From: Deltaproteobacteria bacterium
GTDB taxonomy: Bacteria; Desulfobacterota; Desulfarculia; Adiutricales; Adiutricaceae
Direction: 5' to 3'
NCBI GenBank assembly: GCA_031264185.1
Contig: JAISEL010000078.1
Location: forward strand, 1-38,428
DNA length: 38,428 nucleotides
The position numbers were made by a program, and so were the translations under genes. Within the stretch, counting starts at the first letter, position 1. Every line of letters begins with the position of its first letter. Shown in pieces: positions 15,325 through 22,865 of this stretch. Below the pieces are notes generated by a model that was not told the DNA's origin, made no database searches, and was given only the letters and a program-made list of their open reading frames with translations.

Positions 15325-16887
15325 TTGTCTGCCCCTTTGGAATTGACCGATGAACAGAAAGCCGTAGTGGCGGCCGATGACGGGCTTTTGGCCATTACCG
15401 CTCTGGCCGGCACCGGTAAGACCTCAACCTTAAAATATTTTGCCAAAAAAAGGGCCTTGGCCAGAATGCTGTATCTGGCCTTTAACCGCACCCTGGCCGA
15501 GGAAGCCAAAAGGTCTCTGGCTGACTGCCCCAACGTTGAGGTCCGGACCATCCACTCTCTGGCCTATAAGTTCGTCGGCCACAAGTACCGGGATACTTTG
15601 GGCTCCCACCGTCCTTTGGATTTATCTAAATTTTTAGACCGGGATCCTTTTGAAAATTCTTACCAGCTGGCCAGGATTTTAAGCGACATCCTGAACAGCT
15701 ATCAATTAAGCGCTCAAAAGACCGTTGAGGCTTATATAAAAAAAGAGGCCAGATCTTTTTACCCATCCCTGGCTCTGGCCATGAATTGCCCGTTGGAACG
15801 GAAAAAAACATTGAAGAGGACTTTAGCCTTATTGGGCCAGGTGGCCCAGGAAGTCTGGGAAGCCATGCAGAACAGGCGGTTTCCCATTACTCACAACGGC
15901 TATTTAAAGCTTTTTCAGCTTGACCCGAGAGAACTTAATTACGACTATATTTTAGTGGATGAGGCTCAGGATTTAAACGACTGCATGATCGATTTAATAA
16001 TCAGCAATCAGGCTAAGAAGATTCTGGTCGGCGATCCGTTTCAGCAGATCTACGAATGGAACGGAGCCGTCAATGCCCTTAAAAAGACCTCCGACGGGGC
16101 GGCGATCTATTATCTGACCCACTCGTTTCGCTGTCCGGACTGGGTGGCCCAAAAGGCTAACCAGGTTTTAAAGCTTCTGTCAGCCCCGAAAAATTTTACC
16201 GGTTTAACAACGCCCCGCCCCCGGAAAAAAGAACCCGTGGCCATGATCGCCAGGACGACTTTCGGTATCTTTAAGTTCGCAGTGGATAATTTTCAAAAAT
16301 TCCGCCTGGCCTATAACGGCGGTCTGGCGGCTTACGAGTTTGATATGGTCAAAGATATCTACTACTTAAAAAACGGCCAGATAAAATCACTCCTGTCGTC
16401 TTTTATTAAAAATTTTGACCATTACGATAAGCTGGTTAATTACGCCGATCAATCAGGTGACGTGCAGCTGAAAAGTAAAATCAGACTTGTTGACTGTTAC
16501 AATAGCCAAATCATTCCCCTGTATGACCAGCTGGTCAAAAATGAAGCCCGCCCGCCGGCCTGTGATTATATTCTAAGCACTGCCCACCGGGTAAAGGGTC
16601 AGGAATTTGGGGAAGTTGTTATGGCTGAAGATTTTATAGATCTGCCCTCTTTGTGCTATTCCCTGGATGAAGCCAGAAAAAAATTCTACCCTGGTAAAGA
16701 GACCAACCGGCCTGCTGCAGCCAATTTTGAGCCGATTATCTTTCAGGCTGAAGAAATAAGGCTTATCTATGTGGCAATAACCCGGACCTTCGGTGGACTG
16801 GCTATGCCCGGCCAATACAACTTCTCTGACCATTTTCTGGATACGTTCAAGAGCTTAAAAAAAGACGGCTGGCTGAAACTAATCTGA
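15325..16887 (+). CDS. UvrD/FBH1-like superfamily 1 DNA helicase
   Basis: ATP-dependent superfamily 1 helicase of 520 residues, shorter than UvrD or Rep (about 700). Motifs: ALAGTGKTSTL (Walker A, near residue 27), a FNRTLAEEA motif Ia, IHSLA, DYILVDEAQDLND (motif II, near 210), VGDPFQQIYEWNGA (motif III) and HSFRCP (motif IV). TAHRVKGQEF (motif V) and YVAITR (motif VI) lie near the C-terminus. The compact layout with FNRTLAEEA resembles FBH1-type and stand-alone UvrD-like helicases. I propose the TTG at 15325 as start because GGGGA lies 5 nt upstream. A TTG at 15292 lies within the terminator stem. It is not clearly linked to its neighbours and lies at the edge of the degraded region. Confidence 0.82.
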   Translation: MSAPLELTDEQKAVVAADDGLLAITALAGTGKTSTLKYFAKKRALARMLYLAFNRTLAEEAKRSLADCPNVEVRTIHSLAYKFVGHKYRDTLGSHRPLDLSKFLDRDPFENSYQLARILSDILNSYQLSAQKTVEAYIKKEARSFYPSLALAMNCPLERKKTLKRTLALLGQVAQEVWEAMQNRRFPITHNGYLKLFQLDPRELNYDYILVDEAQDLNDCMIDLIISNQAKKILVGDPFQQIYEWNGAVNALKKTSDGAAIYYLTHSFRCPDWVAQKANQVLKLLSAPKNFTGLTTPRPRKKEPVAMIARTTFGIFKFAVDNFQKFRLAYNGGLAAYEFDMVKDIYYLKNGQIKSLLSSFIKNFDHYDKLVNYADQSGDVQLKSKIRLVDCYNSQIIPLYDQLVKNEARPPACDYILSTAHRVKGQEFGEVVMAEDFIDLPSLCYSLDEARKKFYPGKETNRPAAANFEPIIFQAEEIRLIYVAITRTFGGLAMPGQYNFSDHFLDTFKSLKKDGWLKLI

Positions 16888-17077
16888 ACCCTTTGGCCGG
16901 AGCTGAGACTAGTCGCCCTCAAAAGCTGAATAATCACCAGGTTTTGGGTAAAATACCAGGATTCGGCGATTTGGCCTCTCCGGGCCTGAAGGAAGAATAG
17001 CATCATTTTTTCCTGATGAAACATTAAATAAATATCAATTAACGTTCATCTCCAGACCGTGGTATACTGTACTCTAT

Positions 17078-17121
17078 CGTGTTGCAGACTCTAAATTAGC
17101 GTGTTGCAGACTCTAAATTAG
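17078..17121. repeat. 22-bp tandem direct repeat, two copies
   Basis: CGTGTTGCAGACTCTAAATT followed by AG occurs at 17078-17099 and immediately again at 17100-17121, without a mismatch. Tandem copies beginning TGTTGCAGA resemble the multi-repeat ends of some insertion sequences, but no matching opposite end is seen in the window. The repeat sits just before the broken AAA-ATPase gene. Confidence 0.7.
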
Positions 17122-17180
17122 AACTTGACCGGGATCCATTACCCAGGCAGTCTGGCGGACAGAAATGGTGAGCATCATGA

Positions 17181-17590
17181 GTGGATCTTAAAGGATTGCC
17201 CATTGGGCAAGCTAAATTTGAGTCAATTCGCCGGAAAAACTTTATTTACGCCGACAAAACAGAGCTTCTGTACCCTCTGGTCAACAGTGAGCTGCCGTAT
17301 TTTCTTTCCCTCCACCCCGCCGGTTCGGCAAATCTCTCCTGGTGAGCACCTTAAAGGCCATTTTAAAAGGAGAGCGAAAGCTTTTCGAAAAGCTTTAGAT
17401 CGATAAGCACTCAGATTACGACTGGACGCCCAATCCTGTCATTCATCTTTCAATGAACGGGTTAGTCACCCGTAACGCCGACACGCTGACAAATTCTTTG
17501 GCTGCTCTAGTGCGGAGAGTTGCCCGTCTGGAAAAGATAGCTCTGGAAAGCCAAAATCTGCCGATATATGCTCTGGAATTTAATTTATGA
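17181..17590 (+). pseudogene. Broken AAA-ATPase/PD-(D/E)XK (DUF1703-type) gene, 5' part
   Basis: From a GTG at 17181 the frame reads like the N-terminus of the AAA-ATPase-like/DUF1703 family: LPIGQAKFESIRRKNFIYADKT, with the usual YVDKTELI-like and YFLS stretches. Near 17303 the frame must shift by one base to continue into PRRFGKSLLVSTLKAI, the family's P-loop-like motif. A TAG at 17396 replaces the expected tryptophan of a KLWI motif. The homologous reading then runs on to a TGA at 17588. The usual full length is above 450 residues and the C-terminal nuclease half is missing. A plus-strand open frame at 17568-17756 may be junk or another fragment. These genes are common, often multicopy, in gut and symbiont bacteria. 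Confidence 0.7.
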
Positions 17591-17751
17591 TGATGCTAGA
17601 TCTCAGATATTATTGGCTCCTGACAGAAAGGTCTCTAAGGATTCGATTATGGCTGTTCTGCAAATCAGCAGGTCGACCATAGAGGACAGAAAAGCCTATC
17701 TGACGAATGGATCCAGATGCCAATCAACGGCAATCCACGACCTGGGCTACC

Positions 17752-17801
17752 TATAGTTATAAATGCACCTTTCTAAAAAACGGACTTTTTGCGAGGCCGT
17801 C
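17752..17801. repeat. Dispersed hairpin repeat, copy A
   Basis: A block of about 50 bp beginning TATAGTTATAAAT and ending CTTTTTGCGAGGCCGTC is found here and again at 37485-37530. The end forms a hairpin in which ACGGACT pairs with AGGCCGT, with one mismatch in this copy. The two copies differ in the middle by a small indel and substitutions. Confidence 0.6.
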
Positions 17802-17840
17802 AGCAATGTCTTAACCTTAGGTTAACTGATTAGGTTAACT

Positions 17841-17969
17841 GATTTAGACCGCATAAAAACCGAAGTCGATATTTGGCAGAAAAATAGAAATAAAGGTAAA
17901 GCAAGAATAAATTGGACTTTCAGCAAGGAAAAAGCCGACTTAAAATTTGGCTATAAATATATGTTATAA
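17841..17969 (+). pseudogene. C-terminal fragment of an IS630-type transposase
   Basis: The frame reads a typical IS630/DDE_3 tail: IKTEVDIWQKNRNKGKARIN followed by WTFSKEKADLK, matching the family ending of the type WVxHRNxxKxxINWxFTxxDARIKL. It stops at a normal-looking TAA. No catalytic core precedes it; the sequence upstream is a GGTTAACTGATT direct repeat (about 17820-17845). It lies upstream of the N-terminal IS630 fragment, so the two cannot form one intact gene in this order. Confidence 0.6.
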
Positions 17970-18060
17970 TTAATAAATAATATCAATAGACTTAGCAAAG
18001 AGGAAAATTTGAACTATTTAAATTGCGATTTCACCAGCAGAATCTCAATTGGACACTCGC

Positions 18061-18222
18061 CTACAGTCGAGGTTCCATCAACACCGGGAGCGGAGTAGTT
18101 ATCTTTTTCCCATCGTAGTCAAACTTCAACTTTTTCACGGGCACTCCGTACAGATGAGGCAGATTCTGCTCATATAATAGCAGATCGATTCCAAAATAGC
18201 GTGACAATAAGATGATTTTGCG
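18061..18222 (-). pseudogene. Unrecognised open fragment
   Basis: A minus-strand frame of about 53 codons, ending at a TAG at 18063-18061, has protein-like composition (hydrophobic start, then NLPHLYGVPVKKLKF). It has an in-frame stop upstream and no normal start codon. I do not recognise the family. It lies in the debris between two IS630 fragments and may be a leftover of a lost gene. Confidence 0.25.
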
Positions 18223-18258
18223 TTATAATTACCTTGAAGCTTCTCAGGAGGTGTCCTG

Positions 18259-19097
18259 GTGCCATTTCAGCGGTCAAAACCAGAACTGGTCAGTTCTGCC
18301 GAAACACGGGATTTATTATCAAAATTGGTCAGTTCTCGAACTGAACCAGTCCGGCGGGTTGAAAGAGTTCGTATGATCCTAAGTTTTTCCGACGGTGAGT
18401 CTGTCTCTGAAACAGCAGCCCGGTTTTCAACGAACAGAATGAAAGTTCAGCGTTGTATTGATAAAGCTCTTGAACTGGGTGTTGACGCAGCGCTTAACGA
18501 CCTGCCCGGCCGCGGAAGGCCGGGGACTGTTTCTGCGGAGGCAAAAACGTGGATTATTTCACTGGCCTGTCAAAAGCCAAAGGATTTAGGATATCCTTAT
18601 GAACTATGGACCACCCGTTTACTTGCTAAGCATGTACGTAAAGAATGCTCAAAACTGGGGCATGATTGTGTATCTAATATATCTAAAGGCACTATATCAA
18701 AGATACTGTCTAAGCACGGCATTAAATCCCACAAAATTAACTGCTGCCTTGGCGCAGAGACCCGGATTTTGATAAAAAAACGGCTGATGTTTTATACGTA
18801 TATAAAAAAGTTTCTTTGCTTAGGGATAAAACAGATAATGAAGATTCAATGACTGCAATTTTATCTTATGATGAAAAGCCAGGAATACAGGCAATTGAAA
18901 ATACTGTCAAAGATTTCCCTTCCGTTACAGGAAAACAAGCTTGTACCGGTCGCGATTATGAATACAAAAGACACGGAACAGTCAGCATTTTAGCAGGCAT
19001 TGACCTGTCGAGCGGAGCAGTTCATGGTATAGTAGAAGAAAGACACCGCAGTCTGGAGTTTATTAAATTTTTACAATTAGCAGATAAACCATTCTGA
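18259..19097 (+). pseudogene. IS630-family transposase, frameshifted and 3'-truncated
   Basis: A GTG at 18259 with AGGAGGTG 6 nt upstream opens a transposase N-terminus: a helix-turn-helix (about residues 25-85, with SVSETAARFSTNRMKVQRCI) and a linker GRGRPGTVSAEAK. The KGTISKIL helix and the KSHKIN boundary follow. Near 18750 the frame shifts by one base; the other frame then continues RDPDFDKKTADVLYVYKKV and on into the DDE domain, with ILSYDEKPGIQAI carrying the first Asp and DLSSGAVHG. Homology ends near 19095, before the second Asp and the Glu. The junction falls inside the ABC ATPase pseudogene of the opposite strand. Programmed frameshifting occurs in some IS630 elements, but the missing 3' end makes this copy dead. 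Confidence 0.8.
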
Positions 19098-19605
19098 CCA
19101 TCCATTCCAGAACTAAAGCCTGATTCTTCAGATCCATGGCTGAAATTGGTTCGTCAATAAACAGGATTTCGTCCCCAGCACAAAGCTCTGGCCAATATCA
19201 CCATAGGCAGCTGGCCAGTGGAAAGCTCATGAAAAGAAGCGTCAGTGCAATCGGGTAGTCTGAACCGGTCCAAGGCTTCTTTGGCTGCTGCTATATCGGT
19301 CTTAGACGGCTGGAAAAAGAGGCCAATTCCACAGGCCCGGCCCACAAGAGCCATATCCATAACAGTAAAGGAAAGACAGTTTGAAACAGCTGGGGACCCA
19401 AAGCCAGAAAACCGCAAACAGCCAATTGACCTTCAAGTGGTTTGAGAAACCCAAGAATAAGCTTCAGTAAAGAACTTTTGCAGCCGTTTGGACCCAAAAT
19501 CGTAAAAACCGAACATGATTCCACCTCTGCCCGGTAACCTTGAAATATCAGGAAACCTAGGAGACAAGAGAACGCCAGATTGTTGAAAGTAACGACTTCA
19601 GTCAC
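19095..19605 (-). pseudogene. FecE/BtuD-type ABC transporter ATPase, inactivated
   Basis: Reads as the ATPase of a siderophore/B12-type importer, starting from a GTG at 19605 that overlaps the permease stop. The Walker A region reads GPNGCKSSLLK where GPNGCGKSS is expected, so one glycine codon is missing. After GQLAVCGF the frame is lost and part of the Q-loop region is deleted. FTVMDMALVGRA and LSTGQLPMVILARAL (signature LSGGQ-like) are in a second frame. GDEILFIDEPISAMD (Walker B and D-loop) needs a third frame. The 3' end is cut at about 19095 by the truncated IS630. The importer therefore lacks its own ATPase unless another protein substitutes. Confidence 0.82.
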
Positions 19606-20632
19606 TGACCCAGCCTTTATTTTGCAGTTTCACAAAAAGGATAACAAAAACAGGCGCACCCAAAACTGCAGTCAACAGACTTATTGGTATCTCCTGTCTG
19701 GTCAGAGATCTGGCCAAATTATCAATAAGCATCAGATAAATACCTCCCATCAGAGCAGAAACCGGCATCAGGCGGGAATGTTCCGGACCAACCAGCATTC
19801 GGGCCAGATGGGGTATGATCAATCCGACCCAGCCCACTCCACCGCTGACCGAAACCTGGCCAGCCACAATCAAAGATGCCAGGATCACCACCAATAAGCG
19901 GAGTCTGTTGACGTTCAGCCCCAAACTTCGAGCATCGTCCTCTCCTAAAGAGAGAAGATTCATTCGCCAACTTAAAGCCACAAGAGGCGTTCCGGCAATC
20001 AAAATAACGGCAGCTAAAAAGGCCGTATTTTTAAAGTTAGCCGCTGCAAAGCTACCCATAAGCCAAAAGATGATTGGGGCGAGTTGGGTGTTTGGGTCAG
20101 CCACGTATTGGGCGAGACCCACCAAGGCCCCGAAAAAAGCGCTGATGATTACTCCGGCAAGAATGAAACCCAAAATGCCACTATGACCGGCCAGCCTGGT
20201 AATAATTAAGGCCACAATCAAGGCTCCGCCGCCGAAGATAAAGGCAGAAACGATCATATAAGGAAGTGACGACCAGCCTAAGACAATGGCTAAGACTCCT
20301 CCGAAGGCCGCCCCGCTTGAGACTCCTAACACTTCAGGTCCCACCAAAGGATTACGAAAAACTCCCTGCATAACCACGCCGACCAAACTCAGACCCATTC
20401 CAGAAATGGCCACCATGAGGATGCGAGGCATACGGACCATCCATATGACGATCCAGGGAAAATCGTCAGGGTCATGATTGGTGCCCAGCTCAGAGGTCAT
20501 AAGAATTTTCAAGATTTCCACTGACGAAACCGGATAATGTCCCAGCCCAAGCGACCCGAACATGACCGCCAAAAAAGCAAAAAATAAGAGCGGCATCATT
20601 AGTCGCGATTTAAGATTATTTTCAGAAAACAT
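19598..20632 (-). CDS. FecCD/BtuC-family permease
   Basis: Inner-membrane subunit of a siderophore, heme or cobalamin ABC importer, 344 residues. About nine to ten hydrophobic helices are visible. Family landmarks are PRILMVAISGMGLSLVGVVMQGVFRNPLVGPEVLG (read as PR-x-ILMA-type start with the NPL-P-G motif, near residues 50-85), an AGVIISAF stretch, and the cytoplasmic coupling helix around GLIIPHLARMLVGPEH (near 265). The ATG at 20632 follows a TTG and has no clear Shine-Dalgarno. A Fur-box candidate lies about 75 bp upstream. It appears intact although its ATPase partner is dead. Confidence 0.9.
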   Translation of the reverse strand: MFSENNLKSRLMMPLLFFAFLAVMFGSLGLGHYPVSSVEILKILMTSELGTNHDPDDFPWIVIWMVRMPRILMVAISGMGLSLVGVVMQGVFRNPLVGPEVLGVSSGAAFGGVLAIVLGWSSLPYMIVSAFIFGGGALIVALIITRLAGHSGILGFILAGVIISAFFGALVGLAQYVADPNTQLAPIIFWLMGSFAAANFKNTAFLAAVILIAGTPLVALSWRMNLLSLGEDDARSLGLNVNRLRLLVVILASLIVAGQVSVSGGVGWVGLIIPHLARMLVGPEHSRLMPVSALMGGIYLMLIDNLARSLTRQEIPISLLTAVLGAPVFVILFVKLQNKGWVSD

Positions 20633-20707
20633 CAAATTTATAGCAGCCCAATTGAAGTTTTTATAACTACTACAGACTTAAAGCAAAGTGATAAGTTATT
20701 TTATAAA

Positions 20708-20726
20708 CATAATAAATATCATTATG
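20708..20726 (-). promoter_or_regulatory. Fur-box candidate
   Basis: The minus-strand 19-mer CATAATGATATTTATTATG matches the classical 19-bp Fur consensus (GATAATGATAATCATTATC) at 15 positions and is itself a near-perfect dyad (CATAAT/ATTATG). It lies 2 nt after the binding-protein stop and about 75 bp upstream of the permease start. That could give the permease an internal iron-regulated promoter. A Fur-family gene is present at 8081-8563. Confidence 0.55.
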
Positions 20727-20727
20727 C

Positions 20728-21822
20728 TTATTTCTGTGCCGCAACGAACTGCTCATAGTTGGCAGATCCTCTGTTTTCTTTCATTTGGAGCATGTGGTCG
20801 ATTTCCTCTTGAGTCATCTCATAGCCAAAAAACTCGTGGTAGGTGTTTTTAATTTGCTCTCGTAATGAAACTGGCTCACTCATCTCAGGATAAGCAATCT
20901 TGCTTAGCCAGGCTGCTAAGATGGGCTCCTCTACCGGTCCCTCCAGCCGTGAGGTGCCCTTAGGCAAACGATAGACTTGACGCATGCGAGATGCTTTAAG
21001 GCTACCAAGAACCGGATGGGTGTAAACATCATCGACAGAAAAAGAGAGATCATGAAAATATAAAAATATGAAATCAGGATCCAGTTCCAAGAACACTTCC
21101 AGATTCAAAGGCCCCTGACGGGAGTCATAGTTTTGGGCTATGTGTTTCAGGCCGACCCTATTCAAATTGGTATTTACTGAAATAAAATTTCTGCCCATAA
21201 TATGCAGATGTCCGTTTAAAGGCATGGCCGTCAAAAGCTTTTCCGGCCGCAGAGGCAAATGAGCTGACAAAACTGCCAATTGCTCGTGAAACCTTCGGTA
21301 TAAATAGCTTACCCGGCCATTTTTACCAGTTAAGCGGCCCAAAAGTCCATACAGTTCACTAGTGTCAAAATTGGCCGGAACCTGAATTAAACCAGGGTAT
21401 TTTATATAAAGAAATTCATGGGAAAAGTGAGCCCAGTTTAAAAGGATATCTGGCTTGGCGACTAAGACCAGTTCCAGACTTAAAGGGCGAGCAACAGCCA
21501 CAGCCTGTCCCAATACCGGTTCCTTCATGGACAGACCTGGAAAAATATGGTCCAAAAGCTCGCCTTTAATCTCCTGAGTCATGAAGGCGGCTATAGCCTG
21601 AATGTTTTGGTCAGTCTCATCAACAGTTACATAATGCCAAGCTGAAGGAGTAAACAGCATGGCTTCTTTGGCCGGTCCCGAAAGATCCACCTGACAACCG
21701 GTCAGATCTGTCACTATGTAGGGCAGAGTGCCCCGTTCCTTTAAGCCCGGGGCAGACAAGGACAACAATAGCGAACCAAGAATAATTAAACCGAAAACTG
21801 CCGTACCGTTAAAGAGCCTCAT
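20728..21822 (-). CDS. Periplasmic binding protein of the metal-chelate importer
   Basis: Class III solute-binding protein (FepB/BtuF/FecB type), 364 residues. An N-terminal hydrophobic segment (about residues 8-24) acts as signal or anchor without a clear lipobox. Family features: VTDLTGCQVDL at the mature start, LVAKPDILLNW in the first lobe, LDPDFIFLYFHD in the second lobe, and RLEGPVEEPILAAWLSKIAYPE near the C-terminus. The ATG overlaps the radical SAM stop as ATGA, so the genes are translationally coupled. The ligand is probably an iron siderophore, heme or cobamide. Context with a TonB receptor supports a large chelate. Confidence 0.85.
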   Translation of the reverse strand: MRLFNGTAVFGLIILGSLLLSLSAPGLKERGTLPYIVTDLTGCQVDLSGPAKEAMLFTPSAWHYVTVDETDQNIQAIAAFMTQEIKGELLDHIFPGLSMKEPVLGQAVAVARPLSLELVLVAKPDILLNWAHFSHEFLYIKYPGLIQVPANFDTSELYGLLGRLTGKNGRVSYLYRRFHEQLAVLSAHLPLRPEKLLTAMPLNGHLHIMGRNFISVNTNLNRVGLKHIAQNYDSRQGPLNLEVFLELDPDFIFLYFHDLSFSVDDVYTHPVLGSLKASRMRQVYRLPKGTSRLEGPVEEPILAAWLSKIAYPEMSEPVSLREQIKNTYHEFFGYEMTQEEIDHMLQMKENRGSANYEQFVAAQK

Positions 21823-22865
21823 TTTCGAACCGTTCCGACCGAATTGTAAAAACAGTCTACCTGATCGGCCAACGTTGGCGAATCTCTAGCAAATCTGTCC
21901 AGCCAAAGGTGCCGCAGTTCCGACAATCGGTAGAGGCAGTCATTGTTCCGGTCGCCATATGCCGATGCCAGCCGGTACAGAGGTGGCAAGACAGACCAGG
22001 CTTCCTGCCGCCGAAATTTTAATTCTTCAACCACCTCTTCACAGTCGGTCTCTTCAATCCATTCAAGATTGTTTTCCTGAAGTCTGATCATTATAGAAAC
22101 ATTGAGAACCTCCTGATCAATATGACCCTGATCAATTATGGAGAACCATTCTCTTTCGGTTTTGAGACCATCAAGTTTAGCCAATTTTCTGACCCGTTCT
22201 GGAAGAGCTTCATTGGTGGACTCGTGGATTCGTTCCTTTTCCAAAAATTTGGCCCAACCGACATAACTAAGGGTATGAATTTCCCGGATGACTTCTCCAG
22301 AAATCCGGTCCAGAAAATCCATCAATTCCGGCAGTCTCGTCCAAGAGGATTCGGTCAGAAACAGTTTCTCCAAACGAGGGAAACCAATTTCACCACAAAT
22401 AACGGCAATGCGGACCAAAAAATCAAATTCGCCTTTCCGACCGCACCACAGGTCATGCATCTCACTCGGTCCAGCGAATGTGAGACTAATCTGCTTAAAA
22501 CCGGCCTCTTTTTTCTCAATCAGTAGACACCTTAATTCATCGTCTGGCCGAAAACCCAGTCCGTTAATCTGGAGAGGCAAAGGCTCATAACCGCCACGCC
22601 GACAAAGTTCAAATCGGCGCCGCAGGTGATCTGGAGGCATCTGCGCCAAAGAGTAGAGCTGAACAGGGGCGATAGGGAAATCCACCAAATTTTGATGATC
22701 GCGCCAGTTAAGAAAGCGCTCGACTACCGCCTCGTACCGATCAAAGGGAATGTTGTGGACAATTTTTGTCCCCGCCGAACAAAATCGGCAATGGTTGGCG
22801 CAGGGAGTGGTTACCCGCATGACAGTGAGACCTTTGAAGCAGAGGGATTCGGCCACTAATTTCAC
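21819..22865 (-). CDS. Radical SAM enzyme within the uptake cluster
   Basis: Radical S-adenosylmethionine enzyme of 348 residues. The cluster-binding motif CANHCRFC (CxxxCxxC) lies near residues 23-30, preceded by MRVTTPC. The following GLGFRPDDELRCLLIEKKEA and KQISLTFAGPSEMHD segments look like the beta strands of the partial TIM barrel. No SPASM or B12-binding domain is evident; four further cysteines are scattered. The GTG at 22865 overlaps the receptor stop as GTGA, and the stop overlaps the binding-protein start. It therefore sits firmly within the transport operon. It lacks the HemN-like features of heme-degrading ChuW/HutW. It may modify the imported ligand; the reaction is unknown. 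Confidence 0.82.
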   Translation of the reverse strand: MKLVAESLCFKGLTVMRVTTPCANHCRFCSAGTKIVHNIPFDRYEAVVERFLNWRDHQNLVDFPIAPVQLYSLAQMPPDHLRRRFELCRRGGYEPLPLQINGLGFRPDDELRCLLIEKKEAGFKQISLTFAGPSEMHDLWCGRKGEFDFLVRIAVICGEIGFPRLEKLFLTESSWTRLPELMDFLDRISGEVIREIHTLSYVGWAKFLEKERIHESTNEALPERVRKLAKLDGLKTEREWFSIIDQGHIDQEVLNVSIMIRLQENNLEWIEETDCEEVVEELKFRRQEAWSVLPPLYRLASAYGDRNNDCLYRLSELRHLWLDRFARDSPTLADQVDCFYNSVGTVRK

